Source: Kitasatospora sp. NBC_00315 (lineage in GTDB: Bacteria > Actinomycetota > Actinomycetes > Streptomycetales > Streptomycetaceae). Taken from it: DNA of 64,000 nt. Position 1 is the first letter of the stretch, and every line of letters begins with the position of its first letter. The stretch covers positions 6,572,001 through 6,636,000 of the forward strand of contig NZ_CP108025.1 of the NCBI RefSeq assembly GCF_041435095.1, read 5' to 3'. Shown here piece by piece: positions 42,650-51,618 of this stretch. Under the pieces are notes generated by a model. It did not search any database, had not been told where the DNA came from, and saw only the letters and a program-made list of their open reading frames with translations. The position numbers and the translations under genes are program-made.

Positions 42650-45133
42650 GTGAACGACCTGGACGACCTCGACTTGCTGGCCCGCCTTACCGCCGGTGCC
42701 GACATGCAGACCACGCACCGCGACCCTGAGCACCACGTGCGCGCCCTGCGCCTGGTCGACGGTCCCATGGGCGTCACCGGCCGCCTCCTCGACGAGCGGG
42801 ACGTCTCGCTGCTGGCGCCCTGCGGCAGCGCACTGGCTGCCACCTGGAACCGCGCCACCGTGGAGGCGGTCGGGGAGCTGCTCGGTGAACAGGCCGCCGC
42901 GCGCGACGTGGACGTCCTGCTGGGTCCCAACCTGAACCTGAGTCGCAGCCCGGCGGGAGGTCGCGACTTCGAGCACTTCGGCGAGGACCCCTATCTCGCC
43001 GGCGTCCTCGGAGCCGCCTGGATCACCGGTGTGCAGAGCAAGGGTGTCGCGGCCTGCGCCAAGCACCTGGTGTGCAACGACACCGAAACAGGCCGCCACG
43101 GCTACGACGTCCAGGTCGATGAACAAACCCTCCATGAAGTCTATTTGGCGCCCTTCGCCGCCGCAGCAAGAGCCGGCGTATGGGCCATGATGGCCGCCTA
43201 CAACAAGGTGAACGGCCGACACTGCGCCGAACACCACGGTCTGCTCACCCGCGTCCTGCGCGAACAGTGGGACTGGGACGGCGTGGTGATGTCCGACTGG
43301 TTCGGCACCCACTCCACCACCGCTTCCCTGACCGCGGGCCTCGACCTGGAGATGCCGGGTCCTGCCCGCTACCTCGGCCCCGCCGCCGCCGGGGCCGTGC
43401 GGGCCGGTGACGTCGCCGCGTCCACGGTCGAGCGGGCCGTCGAACGCCTGGCCCTGCTGTCCCGGCGCACCGCCGGACGCACCGCTCCCACCCGGCCGGC
43501 GGCCGAGGCCCGGCGGGTGCTGCACGAGGCGGCGGCGGACTCCTTCGTCCTGCTGAAGAACGACCGCACGGTCCTGCCCCTCTCGGATGACACGTCCGTC
43601 GCGGTGATCGGCCCCCAAGCCGACGAACCCGCCTACCAGGGGGGCACCTTCGCCCGCATCGCCCTCGGCCCCGAGGTCCGCACACCCCTGGCAGCGCTGC
43701 GCGAGGCACTCGGCCCCCGGGTCACGGCCTATGAGCCCGGCGCTCCGTCAGAGTCCCGCGTGCCCTCCCTGCTGCCTCTCGACCCCCGGGCCGCAGACTC
43801 ACCCGGAGCACCCGGTTTCACCGTCACCTACCACCGCGTCGGCACCGACGGCGCGGTGTCCGAGCCGCTGGCCACCGACACCCGGGCCACCGGGATCCTG
43901 GTGTGGTTCACCGAACTGCCCGGCATCGGCGCCTTGGCCGACCTGCCGACCGGGTCCGCCGGGCTCGTACGGGCCTCGTGCCTGCTCACACCCGAAACCG
44001 ACGGCACCTACGACTTCCACTTCGCCGGCACCGGTGACGTACGTCTGCTGATCGACGGTCAGGAGAGCGGCCGAGGGGGTTCCCGGGCGTTGCCCGCCGA
44101 CGTGATGGGGGCACTGCTGCACGGTGACATCACCCGGGTCCCGGTCGAGCTGACGGCCGGCCGGCAGGTCCGGATCGACTTCGAGATGCGTTTCACCGGC
44201 GGGGGCCGCGCCCAAGGGATGCAGTTCGGCGGGCGTGCCGCCGCGCCGGCCGATCTGGCCGCCCGCGCGGTGCACGCCGCGCGGGCGGCGGACACCGCGA
44301 TCGTGTTCGCCGGGGTCTCCCAGGACAGTTCACTGGAGAGTCAGGACCGTGACTCCCTCGCCCTGCCGGCCGCCCAGATCGACCTGATCGAGCGTGTCTG
44401 CGCAGTAAACCCGCGCACCGTCGTGGTGGTCAACGCTCCCTTCGCCGTAGACATGCCGTGGGCCGACCGGGCAGCGGCCGTCCTGCTGACCTGGTTCCCC
44501 GGCCAGGAGTACGGACCCGCCCTGGCCGACGTCCTGACCGGGGCGCTGGAGCCCGGCGGACGACTGCCGGTCACGCTGGCCCGCGCGGACGCCGATCACG
44601 CCGTGACCTCGACCGCTCCGTCCGACGACGGCCGCCTCACCTACGCCGAGGGCCCCCTGATCGGCTACCGACACTTCGACGCCCTGCACACCACGCCCCG
44701 CTTCTGCTTCGGCCACGGCCTCGGATACGCGGACGTCCGCTGGCGCGCCGCGCACTTGTACGCCGACCCCACCGGCCGGCATCTCGCCCTGGTCGGAGTC
44801 ACGCTCGACAGCGCGGCAGGGCGACCCGGCAAGGAAGTGGTCCAGGTGTACGCCGTCCCGCTCACGGACACCGGAACCGTGGAACCCGGGCGCCCCGAAC
44901 AGCACCTGGTGGGCTTCGCCGCCGTCGAGGTCTCCCCCGAGCCGGCAGAGCTGCGGGTCGACATCCCGCTGGATGTACGGGACTTCAGCATGTGGGACAC
45001 CCGGGCGGGCACCTGGAAGCCGCGGGCCGGCCGCTGGGAGATCCGACTCGGCCGCTCCAGCCGGGACATCTTCCACCGCTTCCGCGTGTACGTCGACCAG
45101 GCCGGCGACTTGCGTACAGGGCCGATCGGTTGA
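42650..45133 (+). CDS. GH3 beta-glycosidase with PA14 domain
   Basis: An 827-residue glycoside hydrolase family 3 enzyme. GTG 42650 fits homologues (MNDLDDLDLLARLTAGADM) and has AAGG upstream; ATG 42617 is an alternative. The TIM barrel contains SRSPAGGRDFEHFGEDPYL, KHLVCNDTETGRHG and nucleophile Asp216 in VVMSDWFGTHS. A PA14 domain of about 140 residues (ETDGTYDFHFAGTGDVRLLI) is inserted in the second domain, and an FnIII-like domain ends the protein. No signal peptide is seen, so it acts in the cytoplasm, consistent with import by the GPH symporter. PA14-type GH3 enzymes often act on aryl or disaccharide glucosides. Confidence 0.9.
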   Translation: MNDLDDLDLLARLTAGADMQTTHRDPEHHVRALRLVDGPMGVTGRLLDERDVSLLAPCGSALAATWNRATVEAVGELLGEQAAARDVDVLLGPNLNLSRSPAGGRDFEHFGEDPYLAGVLGAAWITGVQSKGVAACAKHLVCNDTETGRHGYDVQVDEQTLHEVYLAPFAAAARAGVWAMMAAYNKVNGRHCAEHHGLLTRVLREQWDWDGVVMSDWFGTHSTTASLTAGLDLEMPGPARYLGPAAAGAVRAGDVAASTVERAVERLALLSRRTAGRTAPTRPAAEARRVLHEAAADSFVLLKNDRTVLPLSDDTSVAVIGPQADEPAYQGGTFARIALGPEVRTPLAALREALGPRVTAYEPGAPSESRVPSLLPLDPRAADSPGAPGFTVTYHRVGTDGAVSEPLATDTRATGILVWFTELPGIGALADLPTGSAGLVRASCLLTPETDGTYDFHFAGTGDVRLLIDGQESGRGGSRALPADVMGALLHGDITRVPVELTAGRQVRIDFEMRFTGGGRAQGMQFGGRAAAPADLAARAVHAARAADTAIVFAGVSQDSSLESQDRDSLALPAAQIDLIERVCAVNPRTVVVVNAPFAVDMPWADRAAAVLLTWFPGQEYGPALADVLTGALEPGGRLPVTLARADADHAVTSTAPSDDGRLTYAEGPLIGYRHFDALHTTPRFCFGHGLGYADVRWRAAHLYADPTGRHLALVGVTLDSAAGRPGKEVVQVYAVPLTDTGTVEPGRPEQHLVGFAAVEVSPEPAELRVDIPLDVRDFSMWDTRAGTWKPRAGRWEIRLGRSSRDIFHRFRVYVDQAGDLRTGPIG

Positions 45134-45138
45134 GGCAC

Positions 45139-45170
45139 TCGGCGCCGGACGCAAGGGCGTCCGGCGCCGA
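45139..45170. terminator. Bidirectional terminator between GH3 and TetR genes
   Basis: Perfect 14-bp arms (45139-45152 and 45157-45170) around AAGG, just after the GH3 stop and before the convergent TetR stop. Confidence 0.85.
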
Positions 45171-45174
45171 AATC

Positions 45175-45858
45175 TCAGGACTCCGAAGGCCTGTCGAAGC
45201 ACAGGAACGACAGCGACATCCCACCGAGGTCCTCGATGAGCGCGGACAGGTCACCGTCGCCGCCCGCCGCCTCCGCGGCCTCCGCCGCGACGTCCAGCGC
45301 CATGGCGCGTGCGAGCGTCGCGTAGACGGTGACGAAGCAGGACGTGACCACCCGCTCGGGATCGGGGTGGCGGATCTCATCTCGGCGCTCCAGAAGCAGG
45401 GCTGTGAAGCGGTCCCGCAGATCGAAGTAGCCGACCTTACCGACCCTGGCCACCGTCTCGTCCACCGCGCCCAGCTGCATGAAGGCGCCCAGTACCTTCC
45501 CGCGCCGCTCCAGCAGACGGGCGAAATCCTTGATCAGTTCGGGCAGTAGGGCCGCGAGCGGCTTCCCCTCCCACCGGTCACCGCGCAACAGCTCCCGCTG
45601 CTCGGCACACACCTGCTCCTGGAAGCGCTCCTGCGCCGCGCGCAGGACGTCGTCCTTACCGTCGACCCGGGTGTAGATGGCCCCCACCGAAACCTTGGAA
45701 CGGCGGCTCACCTCAGTGAGTGAGAAACCCTGGTATCCCTGCTCCGCGAGCAATTCCAGGGTGGTGTCCAGCACCAGCTCGAAGGACCGCTGACTGCGCT
45801 CCTGCTTGGGGGCTCGGATGCCGGACAACTTCGCGGGGCGCTTCGGGGAGGTGGGCAC
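45175..45858 (-). CDS. TetR-family transcriptional regulator
   Basis: A 227-residue TetR protein. The HTH is LDTTLELLAEQGYQGFSLTE and VSRRSKVSVGAIYTRVDGKD (residues 30-69), followed by an all-helical ligand domain. It lies at the end of, and convergent with, the GH3 operon. The dyads at 40730-40801 have the size expected for TetR binding, so control of the symporter/monooxygenase divergent promoters is plausible but inferred. Confidence 0.88.
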   Translation of the reverse strand: MPTSPKRPAKLSGIRAPKQERSQRSFELVLDTTLELLAEQGYQGFSLTEVSRRSKVSVGAIYTRVDGKDDVLRAAQERFQEQVCAEQRELLRGDRWEGKPLAALLPELIKDFARLLERRGKVLGAFMQLGAVDETVARVGKVGYFDLRDRFTALLLERRDEIRHPDPERVVTSCFVTVYATLARAMALDVAAEAAEAAGGDGDLSALIEDLGGMSLSFLCFDRPSES

Positions 45859-46193
45859 CCGTTCAGTCTAGAGAACCGCTCGCCGAAGGTGAGCGGGGTA
45901 TGGCCCCTGCCGTCAGCCGAAGCCCTCGTTCCGGCCCACCAGGTGCACTCCGCGCGGGAGGAACACGGCACCGGCTACGTCCTCGCAGGGCCTTCTCGGA
46001 CGAAGACCACCCAGGCGCCGGGAAGTTCTGCCCGGACACCCGGGCCAGGAAGGTGCCCAAGAGGGCCTGGCAGAAGCCGTCCGCAGGGGTCCGGCCAAGG
46101 GCCACCGCTTCTACGACTGAGGTTGTCGCGGGCCGCGCGCTGGCCTGCGGCGTTGGCAGTGGAGCGGACCAGGATCCGCCGCAGCGCGATCAC
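45859..46193. other. Decayed DNA right of the TetR gene
   Basis: No gene recognised. It contains the TetR promoter and then degenerate sequence continuous with the transposase fragment that follows. Confidence 0.4.
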
Positions 46194-46379
46194 GGGATCG
46201 CGTTTGCGGGGTCGGAGGTTCCGAAACTCGCGACGAACTCGTGCCGGGGTGAGCCGGTGCTGCTCGGTCCGCTTCTTCCATGGGCGGCGGAGGTCGGCTG
46301 CGAGGGAGCGGGCAAGGCGGAGCTGGGTGCGGGCGGCGATGACGAGCCAGGTCCAGCGGTCAGCGGCTTCGGAGCCGGG
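46194..46379 (-). pseudogene. Transposase C-terminal fragment
   Basis: The reverse strand reads SEAADRWTWLVIAARTQLRL, ARSLAADLRRPWKKRTEQHR and LTPARVRREFRNLRPRKRD. This is the conserved C-terminal region of a DDE transposase group common in Streptomyces (WTWLI-AAHTQLRLARPLA type). The catalytic part is absent. The IS family name is uncertain. Confidence 0.6.
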
Positions 46380-46413
46380 GCCTTGTCCAGCCCAGGGTCT
46401 GCGTGCAGAACCG

Positions 46414-47243
46414 GTGGCGCAGGAACGCGAGGCGGCCCGGGTCGAGCGGGAGCCGGCCAAACGGCTGGCGGAGCGTGAGCGCGAGGTCAAAGCGCAGGCG
46501 CGGGAGCAGGAGAAGGCGGAACGCGAGAATGTCCGGCTGCGGCAGGCCGCGGACGTCGAACTGCTCAGGGAATCAGCGGTGCGGCGCACCGAGGCGGTCC
46601 GGGAGCGGGTGGAGGAGCTTGAGTCGATCTTGCTGAGTCGTCCCGGCGACCTCGGTGCCTATCGTCGTCGGGCCGAGAGCCGGCTGGCGGAGGGCGGCCC
46701 GGAGGCGTTCGCCGCAGCAGTTGAGGACCTCCTGGTCCGATCGCCGTTGCCCGAGGGGTGTCGCCCGTGGGTCCGTGCCGCCTACGCGCCCGAAGCGAAG
46801 GGCTGGACAGCCGCCCCGATCTCGTCCAGATGGATCCGTTCGCCTTCGAGCACCTGGTCCGGCAGCTGTTCGAGGCGATCGGTCTGGAGGCGTGGACGAC
46901 GCAGGCGAGCCGGGACGACGGCGTCGACGCCGTAGCGGTCAACCGGGACCCCTGACCGGAGGCCTGTGCATCATCCAGGCCAAGCGGCTCAAGGGCACGG
47001 TTCCCACCGATGCCGTCCGCGCACTCGCCGGGGTGATGCACGACAAGGCCGCAGCGAAGGGCATCCTGGTCACCACCGCGTGGTTCGGGGAGCCCAGCGT
47101 CGACTTCGCCCACCGCACCGGTCGCCTCCAGCTGATCGACGGCCGCGGGGCTCAAGGCACCTCTGCGAGAGCATCTCGGGATCGACGCTCTCTTCGGCCT
47201 TCCCAAGGTCCCGCCGGGCTGGCGACCGGAGGACGTGCGGTGA
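46414..47243 (+). pseudogene. Mrr-like restriction endonuclease, internally deleted and frameshifted
   Basis: The N-terminal part is a charged coiled coil (VKAQAREQEKAERENVRLRQ) ending at RAAYAPEAK. It then jumps at about 46800 to LDSRPDLVQMDPFAFEHLVR in another frame, skipping roughly 130 residues found in relatives. The PD-(D/E)xK core is recognisable across a second shift: SRDDGVDAVAVNRDP, then GLCIIQAKRLKG (Asp and QxK). A third shift near 47145 leads to REHLGIDALFGLPKVPPGWR. Relatives are coiled-coil restriction endonucleases of actinomycetes. Function is lost. Confidence 0.78.
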
Positions 47244-47246
47244 ACC

Positions 47247-47495
47247 GATCTGTCGGTCATGTGCGTGTTCTTCTTCGTCTGGAGCTGGAACGAGCTCCTC
47301 TTCCCCGTCGTCCTGCTCATCTCCAACGAAAACCAGACCGCGCCGCTGGTCCTGTCCGCCACATCGGCTCAGTTCACCAGCGACCCAACAGCCCTCAGTG
47401 CCGTCGCCCTGCTGGGTGTCCTCCCCATGGTGATCTTCTTCTTCATCTTCCAGCGGACCTCACCCGCGGCATGGCCGTCGGCGCTGTCTGGTGCT
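47247..47495 (+). pseudogene. Sugar ABC transporter permease (MalG type), C-terminal fragment
   Basis: CVFFFVWSWNELLFPVVLLI, NENQTAPLVLSATSAQF and LLGVLPMVIFFFIFQR match the last two membrane helices of carbohydrate ABC permeases. The usual ending LTRGMAVGAV appears one frame over after a shift near 47458. The rest of the gene and the operon are absent. IS701-type sequence begins immediately afterwards, so the fragment was probably cut by that element. Confidence 0.75.
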
Positions 47496-47993
47496 CCAGC
47501 CGTAGGTCGTGATCTTGTTGGCGGGGCCGCTGCGGGAATGCGAACGGCCACCGCTGATCATCGGTGTGTGAAGACAGAAGATCATGCGGTGGCTGCAGGT
47601 CAGAGCGTGAACTCTGCCCGTTGGAGGAGGCGTTCGGGGGCTTGATGGGCCGGATCGCGGGGCGGTTCGGGCGGGTCGAGCCCCGGCGTCGGGTACGGCG
47701 GTCGGTGCTCGGGCTGCTGTCGGACCTGCCGCGCAAGAACGGCTGGACGATCGCCGAGTGGGCCGGCGAGGCGACTCCGGACGGGGTGCAGCACCTGCTG
47801 GGCCGGGCCAAGTGGTACGCCGACCTGGTGCGCGACTACGTGGTGGAGCATCTGCACGAGGGCCGTGCGGTGTTGGTGGTCGACGAGACCGGGGACGTGA
47901 AGAAGGGCACGCGCACGGTCGGCGTCCAGCGCCTCCCGCTGGGCTACCCTCGCGATGCTCGCCCACGCCCGTGTCGCCGACGCCGGAAGGTGA
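47496..47993 (+). pseudogene. Internally deleted IS701-family element
   Basis: From ATG 47645 the frame reads MGRIAGRFGRVEPRRRVRRS, GLLSDLPRKNGWTIAEWAGE and VLVVDETGDVKKGTRTVGVQ, the N-terminal part with the first DDE aspartate. Directly after VGVQR the sequence passes to ATLAMLAHARVADAGR in another frame (stop 47991), which is the extreme C-terminus. So about 250 central codons are missing while both ends remain. 47496-47644 is the upstream terminal region of the element. Such a deletion derivative could be moved only by a transposase supplied in trans. Confidence 0.75.
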
Positions 47994-48098
47994 TGTTCAT
48001 CCTTTCGGGTTGACTGTGGTGTCTTTCGGTGTGTCTGCCGCGCAGGCGGTAATCCCGATGGTGGGGAAGCAGGTGCGCGTCTGTGGGAGGTGCCGCCC

Positions 48099-49561
48099 AT
48101 GACCATGGGAACTACGACGGCTCTGCTGTCCGCTTCGGCCCCTGACCCTGTCCCAGGCGGATCGTTGGCGCATTGGGCCGGGAGGTTTGGTCGGCTTCGG
48201 CTTGAGGCTGGTCGTTCGGAGCGGGGCGGGCTGCGGCTCGCGTTCTACGGTCGGGTCTCCACCGAGGACCATCAGGACCCGGTCACCTCGCGAGGGTGGC
48301 AGCTCCTACGAGCGCAGGCCTTGACGAGTGGTCACGGCCGCATCGTGGCGGAGTTCTTCGACGTCGGCCACAGTCGTGCCCTGCCCTGGGCCCGGCGGCC
48401 GGAGGCTGCCGCGCTGCTCGCGGCGATGGCCGATCCGGAGTGGGAGTTCGACGCCATCGTGATCGGCTCCAGCGAAAGGGCCTTCTACGGGAGCCAGTTC
48501 ACCGCCATGGCCCCGCTGTTCGAGCGCTACGGCGTCGCCGTGTGGCTACCGGAACTGGGCGGCGCGGTGGACCCGAAGGTCGCCGGGCACGAGGAGTTGA
48601 TGGTCCTGCTCGGCATCCTGGCAAAACGCGAGATCGTCCGCACCCGCATCCGGGTCCGCACGGCCATGACCATCCAAGCCCGTGACCAGGGCCGCTACCT
48701 CGGAGCCGCCCGCCCTACGGGTACCGGCTCGTGGACGCGGGGCCGCACCCCAACCGGGCGCCGGCCCGCCGCGGCCTGCGCATCCAGCGTCTTGACGCCG
48801 ACCCCGAGTGTGGGCGGATCGTGAGCTGGATCTTCGCCCAGCGCCTGGCCGGCCACAGCATCGCCCGGATCACCCGCGCCCTCGACGACACCGCGATCCC
48901 GTGCCCCTCGTCGGCGGACCCGGAGCGCAACGCACACCGCAGCGCGCAGCGGTGGACCCTCACCACCGTGCGGGCGATCCTGGCCAACCCCCGCTACACC
49001 GGACGCCAGGTGTGGAACCGCCAGCGCACCGACCACGACCTGATCGACACCGCCAACACCACTCTCGGCACGCGCGACGTGATGCGCTGGAACTCCCCCG
49101 ACGACTGGGTCATCTCCACCGATGTGGCGCATCCCGCACTGGTCAGTGAGGCCGGCTTCATCGCGGTCCAGGGCATCCGCGCCCGACGCGACACGCTCCC
49201 CGAGCGTGAGTACGTGCTTGCGGGGCTGCTGCGCTGCGGCCCGTGCGGTCGGGTGATGGAGTCCTGCTGGTCGCACGGCCGCCCCGCCTACCGCTGCCGC
49301 CACGGCCACTCCAGCGCCGCGACGCCCAGTCCTGACAGGCCGCGCAACGCGTACGTGCGTGAGGACGAGGTCCTGCCGCGCCTGCTGGCCCTGTGGATCA
49401 GGCTCGCCGCCCACCGGGCGGACGAGCAGGCCGTGGGAGTCGCGAGCGCACTGGAGGTCGTTGCGCGGCTTCGGGCCTGCGGTGTCGACCTTGTCTACGA
49501 CCCAGCGGGCAGAACCCTGACCGCCAGCACGCCGTCGAGAGAAAGGATCGCCATCGGCTGA
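48099..49561 (+). pseudogene. Serine recombinase, full length but frameshifted once
   Basis: From ATG 48099 (GGGAGG upstream) the resolvase domain is intact: LAFYGRVSTEDHQDPVTSRG with the catalytic Ser, DAIVIGSSERAFYGSQF and LGILAKREIVRTRIRVRTAM. Near 48707 one base is missing (GGAGCC where GGAGGCC would keep frame), and the protein continues one frame over as RPPYGYRLVDAGPHPNRAPA, the recombinase domain LTTVRAILANPRYTGRQVWN and the zinc ribbon LLRCGPCGRVMESCW. As read it yields a truncated 240-residue protein. Its 3' end faces the 3' end of tRNA-Leu 127 bp away, as integrases of tRNA-associated islands do. Confidence 0.82.
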
Positions 49562-49685
49562 CATCCACCGCCGTGCCGACAGCCCACCGGAGCAGGGCGT
49601 GAACGGCGAACGCCCGTCCCTCGCCGAAGGCCAGGAACGGGCGCCGATGACCGCTGCCCGAAAGCTGGGCACCGTGTATTAAAAG

Positions 49686-49702
49686 TGTGTCCGAGGGGGG
49701 AC
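49686..49702 (+). repeat. 17-bp att-like direct repeat, right copy (tRNA-Leu 3' end)
   Basis: TGTGTCCGAGGGGGGAC covers the tRNA acceptor-stem 3' strand, the discriminator and two flanking bases. It is identical, in the same orientation, to 4318-4334. Confidence 0.5.
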
Positions 49703-49772
49703 TTGAACCCCCACGCCCGATAAAGGGCACTAGCACCTCAAGCTAGCGCGTCTGCCATTCCGCCACCCGGAC
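49688..49772 (-). tRNA. tRNA-Leu (anticodon GAG)
   Basis: The reverse strand folds as an 85-nt class II tRNA. The acceptor stem GTCCGGG/CTCGGAC has one G-U pair and discriminator A. The anticodon arm CTAGC-TTGAGGT-GCTAG gives anticodon GAG (reads CUC). There is a long variable arm around GCCCTTTATCGGGC and a T arm GGGGGTTCAAGTCCCCC. CCA is not encoded. A possible promoter lies at 49831-49860. Confidence 0.97.
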
Positions 49773-49830
49773 GGGTGTACCGCTGGTACCGCTCGATGTC
49801 CTCGTGGCCACTGCCGCGCTGACATGGATA

Positions 49831-49860
49831 ACTGTAGCAAAGATCGGCTTCTGGTCCCAA
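49831..49860 (-). promoter_or_regulatory. Possible tRNA-Leu promoter
   Basis: On the reverse strand TTGGGA (49860-49855) and TACAGT (49836-49831) are 18 bp apart, with the -10 box about 58 bp upstream of the tRNA 5' end. Confidence 0.35.
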
Positions 49861-50031
49861 AAACGGCCGGTCCGGAGGTTTGAGCAGGTGCGGGGCCTTG
49901 GGAACCGGGGATATCTCCTTGGGGTGCGGCGGTGGCTGGGGGAGGATGGGCGGACCGTGCTCGCACGACCCCGGGCGCAGGTTCCGGGGCGGCGCCAACC
50001 GCGCCGGGCGGGCCAGAGACGAGGAGTGACC

Positions 50032-51369
50032 GTGAGCGACTCGAAGGCGGACCGGGTGTCGGGCCCGAAGGTGACGGGCGAGTCGGAGGTCGCCGAGATC
50101 TGTCGCGATCTGATCCGGATCGACACCAGCAACTACGGCGACGGCTCCGGGCCGGGTGAGCGCAAGGCCGCCGAGTACGTGGCGGAGCAGCTCGCGGAGT
50201 TCGGGCTGGAGCCGCAGATCTTCGAGTCGGCCAAGGGCCGGGCCTCGACGGTCGTCCGGATCGAGGGCGAGGACCGCTCCCGGCCGGGCCTGCTGATCCA
50301 CGGCCACACGGACGTGGTGCCGGCCAACGCCGCGGACTGGACGTACGACCCGTTCGCCGGCGAGATCGCGGACGGCTGCGTCTGGGGCCGCGGGGCGGTC
50401 GACATGAAGGACATGGACGCGATGACGCTGGCGGTCGTCCGCGACCGGCTGCGGACCGGCCGCAAGCCCCCGCGCGACCTGGTGCTGGCGTTCGTCGCGG
50501 ACGAGGAGGCGGGCGGCACGTACGGCGCGCGCCACCTGGTGGACAACCACCCGGACCTCTTCGAGGGGGTGACCGAGGCGATCGGCGAGGTCGGCGGCTT
50601 CTCCTTCACGGTCAACGACCAGGTCCGGCTCTACCTGGTGGAGACGGCCGAGAAGGGCATGCACTGGATGCGCCTGACGGTCGAGGGCCGGGCCGGGCAC
50701 GGATCGATGGAGAACAACGACAACGCGATCACCGAGCTCTGCGAGGCCGTGGCGCGGCTGGGCCGGCACACCTTCCCGCTACGGATCACCAAGACGGTCC
50801 GGGCGTTCCTGGACGAGCTGTCCGACGCGCTCGGCGTCGAGCTCGACCCGGAGAACATGGAGGAGACGCTGCGGGTGCTCGGCGGGATCGCCAAGATGAT
50901 CGGCACCACGCTGCGCAACACGGCCCAGCCGACCATGCTCGGCGCCGGCTACAAGGTGAACGTGATCCCGGGCCAGGCGACGGCGCACGTGGACGGGCGA
51001 TTCCTGCCCGGCTACGAGGAGGAGTTCCTGGCGGACCTGGACCGGGTGCTCGGCCCGCGCGTCAAGCGCGAGAGCCTGCACTCGGACAAGGCGATCGAGA
51101 CCGGCTTCGACGGGGCGCTGGTGGAGGCCATGCAGCTGGCGCTGAAGGCCGAGGACCCGATCGCCCGGGCCGTGCCGTACTGCCTCTCGGGGGGCACGGA
51201 CGCGAAGTCGTTCCAGGATCTCGGCATCCGCTGCTTCGGCTTCGCGCCGCTGCAGCTGCCGCCGGACCTGGACTTCGCCGGCATGTTCCACGGCGTGGAC
51301 GAGCGGGTGCCGGTGGACGGGCTCAAGTTCGGCGTCCGCGTGCTCGACCGGTTCATCGACGCCTGCTGA
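50032..51369 (+). CDS. M20-family metallopeptidase/deacylase
   Basis: A 445-residue enzyme starting at GTG 50032 behind GAGGAG. Metal ligands are visible in LLIHGHTDVVPANAADW, VWGRGAVDMKDMDAMTLA and VLAFVADEEAGGTYGARHLV, and the dimerisation insert spans about residues 205-330. M20 enzymes remove N-acyl or N-terminal groups from amino acids and small peptides using two zinc ions in the cytoplasm. A hairpin terminator follows, then the chaplin genes. It appears to belong to the conserved chromosomal region. Confidence 0.9.
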   Translation: MSDSKADRVSGPKVTGESEVAEICRDLIRIDTSNYGDGSGPGERKAAEYVAEQLAEFGLEPQIFESAKGRASTVVRIEGEDRSRPGLLIHGHTDVVPANAADWTYDPFAGEIADGCVWGRGAVDMKDMDAMTLAVVRDRLRTGRKPPRDLVLAFVADEEAGGTYGARHLVDNHPDLFEGVTEAIGEVGGFSFTVNDQVRLYLVETAEKGMHWMRLTVEGRAGHGSMENNDNAITELCEAVARLGRHTFPLRITKTVRAFLDELSDALGVELDPENMEETLRVLGGIAKMIGTTLRNTAQPTMLGAGYKVNVIPGQATAHVDGRFLPGYEEEFLADLDRVLGPRVKRESLHSDKAIETGFDGALVEAMQLALKAEDPIARAVPYCLSGGTDAKSFQDLGIRCFGFAPLQLPPDLDFAGMFHGVDERVPVDGLKFGVRVLDRFIDAC

Positions 51370-51387
51370 GCGGTCGAAGCCCCTGTG

Positions 51388-51419
51388 CGGCCCGCCCCGG
51401 AACCCTCGGTGGCGGGCCG
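51388..51419 (+). terminator. Terminator hairpin after the M20 peptidase
   Basis: CGGCCCGCC (51388-51396) pairs perfectly with GGCGGGCCG (51411-51419), 19 bp after the stop. Confidence 0.7.
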
Positions 51420-51618
51420 TTCGCACGCTCCGATCCGGTGATTTCGGGGCGGGTCGGGGAGGCGGGAGAAACGATTCGGCCGGGAAACGGACTCGGTCAT
51501 CCGTGCGGAAGATCACCGTTACGGGTGAATGGCATCTCTCCTCCGTACCCCCTTCGCCGGGGCCTCGTTCATTCCTTTGCGACCCAATGAACGGGTTGTG
51601 TCATCAACAGGAGGAACG

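Noticed and set aside
48090..49561. Treating the two halves of recombinase 2 as separate genes
   Set aside because: The second half begins in mid-domain without an RBS; one missing base explains the break.
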